In this document: in pieces, positions 1 to 12,500 of the stretch
Layout: every line of letters begins with the position of its first letter
How positions within the stretch are numbered: the first letter of the stretch is position 1
DNA from: JAADHY01 sp964428935
GTDB taxonomy: Bacteria; Planctomycetota; Planctomycetia; Planctomycetales; Planctomycetaceae
DNA: 17,732 nt
Reading direction: 5' to 3'
Assembly: GCA_964428935.1 (NCBI GenBank)
Contig: CAYSAG010000083.1
Span: 1-17,732, forward strand
Notes under the pieces: generated by a model
The model's input: the letters and a program-made list of their open reading frames with translations, nothing else
Database searches by the model: none
Told to the model about the DNA's origin: nothing
Made by a program: the position numbers and the translations under genes

Positions 1-565
1 AGCCGGCGGAGAACTGGGTGTCGAGGCCGACCACGTACACTCGGTCCCGCCCGGCCCCCGTGTTGACCGTCAACGAGCGGATTGGGCTGCGGAACGTCAC
101 CGTTTCGGCCGTTCCGGCGGTCGAGATTTTCGACTGGTCGTTCCCGGCGACACCGTCGTCCTCCAGCTGAATCAGGTCCGGGGTGCTGCCGTAGCTGAAG
201 ACGCGGTCGACGGCGCTCAGGTTGTCGGCGACTGGCTCCAGCCCCGCGTACGTGACTTGCAAGGCGTCCAGTTGCACCGTGCCGCTGCCGGGGCCGGTGA
301 ACGTGTGAGTGACGGTGGTGAACGTGCCGCCGGTCAGTTCCAGCGCGTCGGCCGTTGTTTGGTCGCCGCCGTGGAAGGTCAGGCCGCTGGACGGAATGGG
401 GTTGCCTCCGGTGAAGTCCACGACCAGCGTGTCGTCCGCGGCCGAGCCGTCCACTTGCAACGACGGAAGGGCGGACAACGGGAGGCGAGTGAATTCCGAG
501 CCGTCGGCGGCGCGGAGAACCACGTCGCTGTCGACCCGGAGCAGCTCAAAACGACCACCCCCGGC
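1..565 (-). other. C-terminal-side acidic region with NTGAGRD-type repeats, continues outside window
   Basis: About 188 residues are visible. Phrases such as VDGSAADDTLVVDFTGGN and SLTVNTGAGRDRVYVVGLD recall the Gly/Asp-rich repeats common in planctomycete giant proteins, distantly like calcium-binding RTX repeats. The domain is cut by the window edge, so its extent and the protein's C-terminal anchor or sorting signal cannot be seen. Confidence 0.5.
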
Positions 566-3500
566 CGGCAGCGGAACCACTCCGGTCGGCCTGTTGCCGA
601 AGTTGACGCTCGCTTGCGACTGCCCCGCTTGCAACGTGACGACGTGGACACCGCCTTCGGACGGAACGGTCTGCTCCCAACCGGGCCGAAGGACTTCTGC
701 CACTGTGTACGTGCCAGCGGGCAGTCCGGCCAGGTGGTACGTGCCCGTCTCGTCCTGCTGCGTGGTCGGGTCGTCCGCCCGGGTCACTACGGACGGCTCT
801 CCGGCGTCGCGGCGGCCGTTTTCGTTCAGGTCGACGTAAATGGTCCAGCCGGCCAGTCCCGGTTCGTCTTCGTCGCGCACGCCGTTGCCATTTTGGTCGA
901 GCCATTTCAGTCCGCCAATGTCCGCCAGCTCTGAGTCGTCTGAGCGTTTCAAGCCGCCGTCGTGGGCCAGCTCGTCTTGCGTGGCCGCGAACTGGAACGG
1001 GCCAATGATTCCGGTCGCCGGGTCGACGTCGCTGTCGGCCGTGTCGTCGGTGCTTTGGTCCTGAGCCGTCCAGACGTAGCCGGCGGGCACGCTGTCGAAG
1101 CGGAGGTAGTAGGAGCCTGGGGTCACGTCGGAGAAGCGGTAGGTCCCGTCGGTGGCGGTCGTCTGTGAGGGGCCTAGCTGTTGGTCGTCTCCGCCGCCGA
1201 CCTGTCCGTCGGCTCCCGTGTCGAACAGAGAGACGGTAATGCCCGCGACACCCGTTTCGCCCGGTTCGCGCATGCCGTTGGCGTTGGCGTCGTTCCAAAC
1301 GCGGCCGCCGATTGACGCCACGGAGACAATGGCCTGACTGCCGAAGTCGGCCACGGCGTCCTCTGTTTGGTCCGACGAAATAGTCAAGACGTGAGCACCG
1401 GGAACGAGGGTGTTCTGAAGGATGGACACGTTGCCAGAGCGACTGTTCGCCACGGCCAAGTCGACGACGCCATCGCTGTTCAAGTCGGCGGCTTCGACGT
1501 CGAACGGCAGCGAGGTGGGGTAGTCCGCCACGCCGAAGGTTTCGGCGGGGGCGAAAGTGCCGTCGCCGCGGTTGCGGAGCAGAGAGAGGTTGAACGACGT
1601 GTTGTTACTGACGGCCAGGTCGAGGTCTCCGTCGGCGTCAATGTCGGCGGCTGTCACCGCAGTAGGTCCTTGACCGGCGGCGTAAGCACGGGCCGGCGCA
1701 AACAGGCCGTTCCCGTTGTTCAACAGGACGGACACGTCGTTCGACTGGAGGTTGGTTACGATCAGGTCGAGGTCGCCGTCGCCGTCGAGGTCGGCGGAGG
1801 TCAGACCGAAGGGATTCATGCCCACCGCGACTCGCACGGCGGCCCCGAAAGTTCCAGTGCCGTCGTTGGGTAAGAGGGCCACTGCATTGCTGTCTTGCAA
1901 CGCAACGGCCAAGTCGCGGTCGCCGTCGCCGTCGAAGTCGGCTGCGGTGACGGTTGCTGGGTAATCTCCCAGTGGGTAGACGACGCGCGGAGCAAACGTG
2001 CCGTCACCGTTCCCCAAGAAGACAGAGACGGTCTTGTCGTACTCGTCGCTAATCACGAGGTCGGGAACCGAGTCGTTGTTCAAATCAGCCGAGAAGACCG
2101 AACGCGGTCCGATTCCGCCCAACGCTCGGCTCGGCGAAGCGAACGTCCCGTCGCCGTTGTTCAACAGAACGGACACACTACTCTGGTAGTTGTTGGCGAC
2201 AGCCAAGTCCGGCCAGCCGTCGCCGTTCAGGTCAGCCGTAGCGATCGATGTCGGTCCCATGTCGACATCGTAGAAGGTGAGAGGGGCGAAGGTGCCGTCT
2301 CCGTTGTTCATGACGACCGAAACGCGGTTGGTGGTTTCCAACGCGGCCGCCACGTCCAGGTCGCCGTCGCCGTCGAAGTCCTGAACGACCAGCGACTGCG
2401 GGCCGTCCTTGATGCGAAGTTCCACGGGCGTCAACTCGTTCCCCAGCGGGTAGGTCTGTCGCATTCCGGTCTGCGGAGCCACTCGGAGCGTGTACGTGCC
2501 GGGCCCCAGGCTGAAGAAATGGTAGTCCCCCGATTCATCCACGTCGGGCGTGGCCGGGTTGTCGGCCTCGGTGGTGGCGGTCGGCTCGTTCGAATCCAGC
2601 TGGCCGTTGTTGTTCAAGTCGATGTAGACGGTCGTTCCAGCCAAGCCCGGCTCGCCGGGGTCGCGGCGACCGTTTCCGTTTCGGTCGTCGAAGTGCTTGC
2701 CGTGGATGCCAGTCGTGTACACACCGCCTTGTTCCTGCACGGCCCCAAAGTCGATGCCCTCCTTCCGGACGCCCGGAGCCAGCTCGACCGTCCAGGCGGC
2801 CTTGGCGGGGTCGGGGTCTGATGCGGGAAATGTCTGTCTCCAACCGGTCTGAGGGAGCTGGCGCAGCAGGTAGGTCGTCATGGACCGCAGACCGGTGAAT
2901 GCGTAGGACCCTTCTTCGTCCGTGGTCGTGGCGGGCTCTCCTTCGTCGCGTGTTCCGTTGTCGTTCAGGTCCAGGTAGATGGTCCAACCTTGTAGCGCCG
3001 GCTCGCCCAGGTCCCGCTGTCCGTTCCGGTTCACGTCCTCGAACGCCACGCCGTGTATCTGGCCGGGCAAAGGCCAGTTGCCGAAGTTGACGTCTTGAGC
3101 CACTTCTCCGGCCGCCAGCTGCACCGTACGAGCGAACGCGGGGGTGTTGCCGAGGATCGAGACGTTGTTGTCGCTGCCGTTCGCCACCACCAAGTCCGCG
3201 TCGCCGTCCCGATCTAGGTCCAGCGGGGCCAAGGCAGTCGGCCCGCTGCCCGCGGCGAACGTCCGAGCGGCCTCGAACAATTTGGCGGCTCCCGAGCTGC
3301 CTTCCGGATCGATCTGCACGGCCACGCTTGAGCCCAATTTGAGCTGACTGGGGTGGATCGACCCGTCTGCGGTCCCACCGCCGAACCGCCGCGTCGCCGC
3401 CAATTGCGAGTCCTTGTCCAAAGTCAACGTGACCTGTCCCAGAGCCGTTGCCGTGAACTGCACGTACCCCAATCGGCCGTACGAGGGGGCGATGCCACGT

Positions 3501-6500
3501 CCTTGAGCCAGCGGCGAGGCCTGGGCCCGGAAGTTGTCCACCAGGCCTTGTGACGCGTCGATCGTTCCTCCGTAACTGATCGCCAAGTCGAAAATGCCGT
3601 CGTAATGCAGCGGTGCGACGGGCTGAACCAGGTTCGGGTCAAAGCGAATGTCAATGGCTGCCTGTCGCAATCCGTTCGTGGTCGAGCCGGCTGCCACCTT
3701 GGACAGAGCATCTTGCACCCACACCTCGACGTAAAACGTGTCGCCCACGGCGACGCTGGTGAGCGGAGTCGGGAGCGTCGTCACTTCATCCTGCGGCGTT
3801 GGTTGGGCCACCGGAACCAGTTTGTATTCGACCGTCTGCGTCGGTGTCACGGTAACCGTAAAGGTATCTTCGGCACTCAAGCCGCCGCTGTCGGTCGCTC
3901 GTACGGTGATCAGCGCCGGAGTGCGATCCTGCCCGGCCGCGTACGGATGGTATGCGAACTGCAACGTTCGGCCGTCGGCAAGGACGGTTACTTCGACCAG
4001 GTCCGGGTTACTGCTGGTCGCCGAGATGGTCAGCGTGTCGCCCGGGTCCGGATCGCCGAACACGCCGCTGACGTCGATCGTTTCGTTCGGAGCGCCGTCG
4101 GGACGCGTCCGATCGTCGATCCCGCTGCTGACCAAGTACGGCGGCTCGTTCTGGTCGGTCACCTGAATGCTCACGGTGGCAGTGGCCGTGAGCCGGCCGG
4201 TGTCCTGAACCTCGACCGTCAGCGTGTACGTGTTGCGGCTCTCGTAATCCAACGGCCCGGCAACGAGCAGTTCGCCGGTCGTCGCATTGATTGCGAAAGC
4301 CCCCGCGTCGTTGCCACCTGTGATTCGGAAGGTCAGTGTGTCGTTCGCGTCCGGGTCGGTGGCGACCACGGTGCCCACGGCTGCATTCAGGGCCGAGTTC
4401 TCGGCGATGCTGAAGGTCTGGTCGGACAGGCTGGGAGGCCGGTTGTACCGCAGCTCGAAGGCGCCGATATCCACGAGGGACGTGCCGTCGGTGTCACCGT
4501 CGTCGGGACGGGGCCAGCCGCGCTGGTCGGTTGCTGGTGCGCCGTTGGCTGTCCCGGCGTCGATGGCCGGGCTGCCTGGCTTCAAAGCCATCGTCTGGGT
4601 CGGGCCGCCGTTGTCGTCCAAGGGCCACAGGAGCGGATCGACGCCGATCAGGTTGTGGTCGTTGGTGTTGAGCGAGCCGGACAGGTCGTTGTCGGCGACC
4701 GCCGCCGTGTTCGTCGCCAGGATGGTGTTGATGACGTTTGCCGTACCGGCATTGGACAGACCGCCGCCACGATTGCTCGCTCGGTTGCCGACGATCGTCA
4801 CGTTGACCAGGTCGATTGCGGCGGACGGCTCGTTCCGCACGGCGCCACCGTCGCCGCCCCCGTTCCCGTCCGGATCGGCTTGGTTGTCGTAGAACGTCGA
4901 GTTCGTCCCGGTCAGTGCGCCCGCATTCCACACGGCTCCGCCATTGCCCGCGACGGTGGCACTGACGCCCGAATGGTTGCTCTGGAACGTGCTGCCCCAG
5001 ACCTCAGCCGTTCCGCCCGCGTCAGCAGCGACCGCTCCCCCGCCGACCGCTGCGCGGTTCGAGCGGAACGTGCTGTCCCGGACAGTCAATGTGGCGGCAC
5101 TGTAGATCGCGCCGCCTTGGCCGGCCGTGCCGTCCGTGTTGCTGGCGGCGTTGTCGAAAAACAGAGTTCGCAGGGCAGTCAAGTTGCCCAGGTTTGCAAT
5201 CGCGCCTCCGAAAATGGCGGCGTTTGATTGAAACACGCTGTCGACGACTTGAATAGTCCCGCCGCCGATCAGCGCGCCGCCCTGGTCGGCTCTGTTTTCC
5301 GAGAATGTGGTGCCGGCAACCTGCAAGGACGACGTCGCACCATTGCTGATTGCACCGCCCTGGCTCGCGGTGTTCTGTTGGAACGTGCTGCCGGTGATGG
5401 TCAGCTGAGTTCCCTGGTTGTCGACGGCCCCGCCCGAGAGCCCGGCCGTGTTGTTGCTCAAAACGACGTGGTCCAGCGACAACGTCCCTTGGTTCAAGAT
5501 CGCTCCGCCCGTGCCCGACGTCGCGCCCCCGATCAACCTCAAGTCTTGAAGAGCCAACGTTGCCTCCGGCAAGACGTGAAAGAGTCGATCCAGCCCGCTG
5601 GCATCGATGACGGTGCCGTCCGGTCCGGCACCAACGATCGTCACGCTGCCGGTCGTGTCGGTGAGGTCCAAGTCGCCGGTCGCGGCTGCATTCTCGTCCG
5701 CACCGGCGACGGACAATGCATACGTCCCGGCCGGCACTGTGATCTGCACTGGACCGGGGACGGCGTTGGCTTCCATGATGGCCGCACGCAGCGTGACTTC
5801 GCCGGCGACGCCCGTGTCGACTCGGCCGTCGCCGGGATTGAGGTCGGGGCGGTCGGCCGTCGAGTTCACTACGAACAGGAAATCGTCGTCGTTGATCGTG
5901 GCCACGCCTTGCCCATCCAGGATGAACGCGTTGTGCGGCGCCGACAGGTTGACGAAAAACGTCTCGGTCGGTTGCTCGTGCAGGCGGTCCCCATTGACCA
6001 GGACGGTGACAGTCTTGCTGGTTTGGCCGGGGGCAAATGTTAAGGTCCCGCTAGAGGCCTGATAATCGACGCCCGCCACCGCCGTTCCGTCTGCTGTCGC
6101 GTAGTCCACCGTGACGGGGACCGTTCTGGCCTCGGACAACGTCACCGTGAAAGTCGCCGCAGTCGTGCCAGTGTTGCCTTCAGCCGCGATCGTCACGTCA
6201 CTGATCGCCAGGGAGGGCATGGTGAGTGTGACCGTGGCCACATTCGAATCGGCCACACCGTCACTGGCTTTGTACGTGAAGCTGTCCGTCCCGTTGAAGC
6301 CTGGATTCGGAGTGTAAGTGAATGACCCGTTCGCGTTGAGCGTCACCGTGCCGTGGCTCGGTCCATCCACCAGCACCGCCCGCAAGCCTTCGTAGTGCTT
6401 CCTCACTTGGTCCGCCGAAAGGTTCGTTGCGTAGATCGCGACCTCGTCCACCTTGCCCTGCAGGTTGTGGGAAATCTGCGGGCCGTCCCACGCCGCGCCG

Positions 6501-9500
6501 ATCCACGTCCGCGGCGTCCCGCCCCACGGATTCGCAATCGTCCAATTGCCGCCGATGTGTTCCGCATCGAGCTGGCCATCGATGTAAATCCGCGCACCGT
6601 ATTGGCCGTTCTCCGTCCCCACCGACACGACGATGTGGTGCCACGTATTCGGCGTCAACGTGCTCGTGCTCGTCACCCCGATCACAGGATACGAGCCGTT
6701 AGGCTGTCTCTGGCTCGATCGGTTGTTGTATCTCACGCGGCCTTCATACGTGACGAGAAGAACGTCCATCCACTGGCTGTTGTCGGTGTAGTTTTCCAAG
6801 ATCGTGTGATGCTTTTGTCGCACCACATCGTCCAGGTTCACCCACGCCTCAATCGTGAACGAAGACAAGCCCACCATGTACGACGGACCGTAGAGGATGT
6901 CGCTGTTGGTGCCCCGGCTTTGTCCGTCGAAGCGGATCGCCGTGTCCGGGTCGCCAACGATCGCGCCAGGCTGGCCGTACTCGGGATTCCCGGACACGCT
7001 GGTCAGATTGCGGCCGTTGCCGGTCGCGTCGACAAAGGACGGCCCCGAGGATTCCCCCAACCGCCAATACGCTAAAGGCCCATCGGCCAGAACGATCTGC
7101 GAGTAGGCGTCTGGGCCATTCAGCGCGGCTTCGGAATACGCTTTGACTCCGTCGATATCGCTGTCGTTGGCCAGAACACCAGGCAATGGAACCGTCAGAG
7201 GTGTGTTTTCCTGAAAGGTCCAACTGTCGTCGTTCGCCACCGGCGGATCGTTGACCGGACGCACCGTTACCGAGAAGGAATCCGAAGCGCTCGCCTGGGT
7301 CGGGTCGGTGGCCGTCAGCGTGATCGTTGCGGTGCCGCTTTGGTCGGCCCCGTAGCTCAGTCTCAGCTGCGTCCCATTCAGCGAGGCGGTGACCAACGTT
7401 TCGTCGCTGCTCGTCACCGTGTAGCTCAGCGTGTCTCCGTCCGGGTCGTTAAAGACCCCAGAAATGTCAATCACGGTGTCGGCCGCATCCTCGTCGACAG
7501 CGATGTCGTCTAGAGAAGAAACAAGCTGAGGCGGGCTGTTGACTCTCACCGTGACCGTGGCCGCGCTGGAGTCGGCTACTCCGTCGTTAGCTTTGTAGCG
7601 GAACGTATCGCTTCCGACCCAGTCCGGCTGCGGCGTGTAGGTGAACGAACCGTCTGGAGCGAGTAACAGACTCCCGTGCGCGGGGCCGCTAACCAGAACG
7701 GCGGAAAGCCGGTCAGACGGATCTGAATCGTTCGCCAAAACGCCGCTCGATGCACCGACCGACAGAGGGGTGTTTGCATTGGTGATGTAGTTATCGTCGC
7801 GAACAGTCGGAGCGACATTGTTGACGGCGACCGTCAACGTCCCCGCGTCGGCGTAGGTGCCGTCCTCGTCCGTCAAGTCGACGCGAATCGTCCGCGCAGC
7901 CGAAACGGCAAACTCAAGTTGAGGTGGGGGGGCGTTTGGATTCTCTACTGAAGCTAGGCTGAGGTCATAGCCGAAGTCGATTGGCGCAGTGATCCTCAGT
8001 TCGAGTCCATAGTTCGGGATGGAACCGTCCAGCCAGCCGTCGAGAAGCCATTCGGGAACGTTCCATTCAACGTAACCATTGTCTTGCGAGCCGCGGTACA
8101 ACACCGTGGCTGAACTGAGATACGTGGCCGAAGGTTGCGTATCCCACGTGACCGTGGTAGCGTCCCATGGTTCTGTTACTTGGTACAGGCTTATCGTGCG
8201 AGGTTGAGCCTGCGGCAAACCCCAGTTTACATACGCACGAAAGACGCCATCCCCTACCGCATCCCCGTGGGCGAAAGAATCAACAGATATCTTGGCAAGC
8301 GCACGTCGCGTCCACGGCGGAACTAACGGTATCAGACCGAGACTAGTGTTGGTCGGCTGGGGCGGGTACGTCCCTTGGTCGGAGGTGCCCACCCACGTGT
8401 CTTCGCTCACATTGAACGTGAAGAGCTGGGTTGTCTGGCCGGGAGGAACCCAACCGTCAGCGTAGACGTGGGTGACATCCCCCGCCAGCGTGTAGGTATC
8501 TGTCGTTCCATCGCCCCAGTGAACAGTGTAGCCGGTGACGGTATCCGCCCCCGGATCGGTCACGGGTCCCAATGTGAGCGTATAGACGGATCCTTCCGCC
8601 ACGTTCGATGGCCCACTCAGATCGATCGTTGGGGCGACATTCGTGACGGTCACCACCGCATCAGTCGTCCCCAAGGCGCCCTGGCTGTCCGTGACGGTCA
8701 CTCGAATCGTGAATTGTCCGTCGTCGACGTACCGATGGCTCAGTTGAAAAGTCTTGTCCGGATTCAGGTAGAGCGTCTGCACGCCTGACCCGTCACCGTA
8801 ATCGACCGTCGCCGTCCACGTGTCGTTGCTATCGGGATCAACGAACGAGCCCGATCGGATGAGGACTTCGCCCTCGTTGATGACGCCGCCCTGCGGAATG
8901 TCGACAACCGGCGCGTCGTTGACGGGGTTCACTGTGACCAAGAACCTATCTTCTACGTAGAGCCCGCCGGGATCGGTCGCTCGGACTGTGATCTCCGCCG
9001 TCCCGAAAGCGTCCGGAGCGTAGTCCAGCGTCAACGTTCCGGCCGTACCGTCGATCGAGGTGGCCGTGAACAGCGACGGATTGGTGTTGGACGAAACCGT
9101 GAAAGTCAGCGAGGAATCGGGGTCCTGCGGATCCTCGAAGGCCGCGAACAAGTCGATAATGGTGTTTGTCCAGTCTTCGTCGACGGTGACGTCGGGAATT
9201 GGAGCCGCGACGTACGGGCCGTTGGCGTCGGCGCCCTCGGTCAGGCTGCGGCCGCCCAAGCCAGACGCGTCGCTGGTGTTGACCAACACGCTGATGCTGC
9301 CGGCACCAGACGTCGGCTGGTTGACCGCGATCAAGTCCGGGGTTCCGTCTCCGTCGACGTCGGCCGCCGACACGGCGACCGGGCGCGTTCCGGTAGCGAA
9401 CGGAACCGCTCCGCCGAACGTCCCATCGCCCTGATTCAGCAGGACGGCGACAGCGTTCGAATCCCGGTTGGCGACCGCCAGGTCGATATCGCCGTCCACG

Positions 9501-12500
9501 TCGAGGTCTGCGGCCGCAATCGACTGCGGATGGCTACCGCCGGCGTAGACTGTCTTGGTGACGGTCAGCGAGCCCGTGTCATCGCGTTTCAAAATGGACA
9601 GACTGTCGGCGGCCGCATTCGCGACGACCCAGTCCAGATCACCGTCGTTGTCCAGGTCGGCCCCGACCAACGCGTGAGGCGACTGACCAACAGGAATGGT
9701 CGCCGTGGGCTGGAACCGTCCGCTTCCGTCATTGGTCCAGAGCGTGACAGCTCCGGCGGCGGAATCGGCAAGCATCAGATCCAAGTCGCCGTCTCCGTCG
9801 GCGTCCCCCGTCGCCATGGCCGACGGCGCGAACCCCAATGACACCGTTTCGGCCGCAGGGAACATGCCGTCACCCGCGTTCCAGAACAAAGACAAAGAAT
9901 TCGCTCCTTCGTTGGCGACGATCAGGTCGGCCGTTCCGTCACCGTCGAAGTCGCCGGCGACGACCGACACCGGTCGTTCTCCGGCGGAATAGAACACGGC
10001 TGGATCGAAACCGCCTTGGCCCGTGCTGAGGAGCACGGCCAGGTTGTTGCTGTCCGCGTGAGCCACCGCCAGGTCGGCCAGATGGTCGCCGTCCAAGTCC
10101 GCTGCTGCCAGCGCCGTCGGGTTGGTGCCGACCGAAACATCTCCCCAGTCCGACAGCTCCAAGCCACGGGGCAAAGTTTGCACGAAGTTTTCGTTTTGGA
10201 CTTCCATGACGGTGTACGTGCCCGGCTCGAGCCCCGTGAACGCGTACAGGCCCGCTTCGTCGATATTGGAGGTGGCCGGATCGTCCTGGCGTGTGATCGT
10301 CGTCGGTTCGCCCGGGTCGAGCGAGCCGTTCTGGTTCAGGTCGAGGAAGATCGTCCACCCCGCCAAACCCGGCTCGCCTTCATCCTGGACTCCGTTCCCG
10401 TTCCCGTCGGCGAATTTTCGGCCTCGGATCTCGACGAAGTACCGCTCGAACGCCCCGATGTCGACCGTCCCCTCGCTGGGGGTTTGCGGTCGGACGATGT
10501 TCCGTTGATCGACCGGGGGAGCGCCGGCATTACTGCCTGCATTGAGCGCTGGGCTGCCGGGCAACAGGGCATGCGTGAGAGTAGGACCGCCGTTGTCCTG
10601 CAGGGCACTGATGACAGGATCACGCGGGCTTTGAGCGGTCCCGACGAGATCGCCAATCACCCCGTCGGCGAATCCGGTCGCGCCGCCCAACACGCCAACG
10701 AGGTTATTGCCTTGCGAACCGAAGGAGCCAGAGACGTCCGGGTCGGCGTCGGTGGCTGTGTTCTGCGCTATCAAAGTGTTCTTCGTCGAAACCGTGTTTG
10801 TGTTCAACACACCCCCACCGCGGGTCGATGCTGTGTTGAAGGCGATCGTGGCGTTCAGCAAACTCAACTGCCCGGCGTTGCGGATGCCGCCACCGCCGCC
10901 ACCGGCCGTGTTCCCCGAAAAGGTGCTGTTGACTACGCTGGCCGTGCCACCATCCGCATTGAGCAATCCGCCGCCGTCAGCGGCCGACTGATTCTCGGCC
11001 AGCAGACTGCGTTCGATCACCAGGACGCCGGTGTTGAAGACACCGCCGCCCTGTCCGCTGCCCGCGGTGTGATTCGCCCGGAGCTCGCTGTTGATGAGCG
11101 TCAACTGGCCGGCGTTGTAGACGCCCGCGCCGTTGTCTCCGCCAGTTGCCCGTCCCTCTCGGACCGTGACGTCGACCAGACGCAAGCTGGCTCCGGGCAA
11201 GACGTGAAAGACGCGGTCGAGTCCAGCGGCGTCGATGATTGTTCGGCCGGCGCCCGCCCCGACGATGGTCAAGGTGTCCGCGACGTCCAGATCGCCCGTT
11301 GCGGCGGCGTCCTCACCCCGACCCGAAAGCGTGAGCATGTACGTGCCCGCCGAAAGGGCGATCGTGTTCTTGCCCGGCTGGGCGTTTGCTTCTTGGATTG
11401 CGCTGCGGAGCGTGCTGTGGCCGGTTCCGTCGTCGCTCACCCCGTCGCCTGGATTGGCGTCCGGTCGATCTTCGAAGCTGTCGACAACGATCTGGCCGAT
11501 GTCGGGCACGTCGACATGGAAGCGGCCCAGCAGCTGGCCCCAAGCCGCGTTGCCTGTCGTGTCCAGCACCTCGTCCGGTCGCAGGTAGATTTCGTAGGTG
11601 CCGTTGTCGGACGGATCCCAGGCTCCGCCGGGCGCAGCAAAGCGATAGACAGCGGTTCGCTTCGGGCCATCGTTCTGGTTGCTGACGGCAATGAGGGCTC
11701 CGGCCATGGGGTCGGCCGTCACTTCGCCGACTCGGACGAGGTAAATGTCCTTGGCATCGATAGTGGCCACGGAAACCGCTTTGTTGTCGGTGTAGGTGAC
11801 CTGAACTTCCTGGACAGCTCCGCCCGCCCGAGTGATGTCGTCGGCACGGTCGAGTTGGACTCGAGGAGCCACCGGATCGGCCTGCAACGTTCCCAACGCG
11901 TTCAAGCGTCCGCCCGTGGCCACTTTCCTTCGCAGACCGGGTATCGGGTCGACTCCCAACAAGAGAGCTTCTTTGACCTCCGCTGCCGTCGCGTAAGGAA
12001 CGGCCGCCAGAAACAGCGCCGCTACTCCCGTGACGTGTGGCGTGGCCATGCTGGTCCCGTTCCGAGAGCCATAGCCTCCGGGGACCGTACTGATGATGCC
12101 CATGCCAGGCGCGGCCAGGTCGACATTGCGGCGTCCGTAGTTGCTAAAGACCGCCAGACGGTCGCTGTAGTCGGTCGCCGCCACGGCGACAATGTTGTCC
12201 AGGTCGTAGTTTGCTGGAAAGAAAGGTGTGAGGTCGTTGTTCATGCCCCGGCCGAGGATGTTTCCATTTCCGGCCGCGGCAACGAACAGGATGTCTTCAC
12301 GCCCCGCTGCTTCGATGGCAGCCCGCAGGTTCGGACTGTCCCAAACACTGCCCCAACTCGCGTTGACCACACGGACGTTGACTCCATAGCGCTCGCGCAT
12401 CATCGTCGCGTAGTTGAGCGCACGAATGGCATCGGACGTCGAGCCTTTGTTGTGGCTGTCCAAGAACTTCAAGGCCATGACCGAAGACGTCCAGTTGATG

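Noticed and set aside
1385..2432. Repetitive DNA considered as a possible CRISPR or satellite array
   Set aside because: The repeats are degenerate ~147-bp units that translate in frame to FG-GAP blades. There are no identical short repeats with unique spacers.
3605..5227. 540-codon open frame on the plus strand opposite the second beta-helix module (also 1895-2821, 5228-6043, 6353-7075)
   Set aside because: Same register effect. The minus-strand translation has clear cadherin, anchor-Q, beta-helix and FG-GAP signatures.
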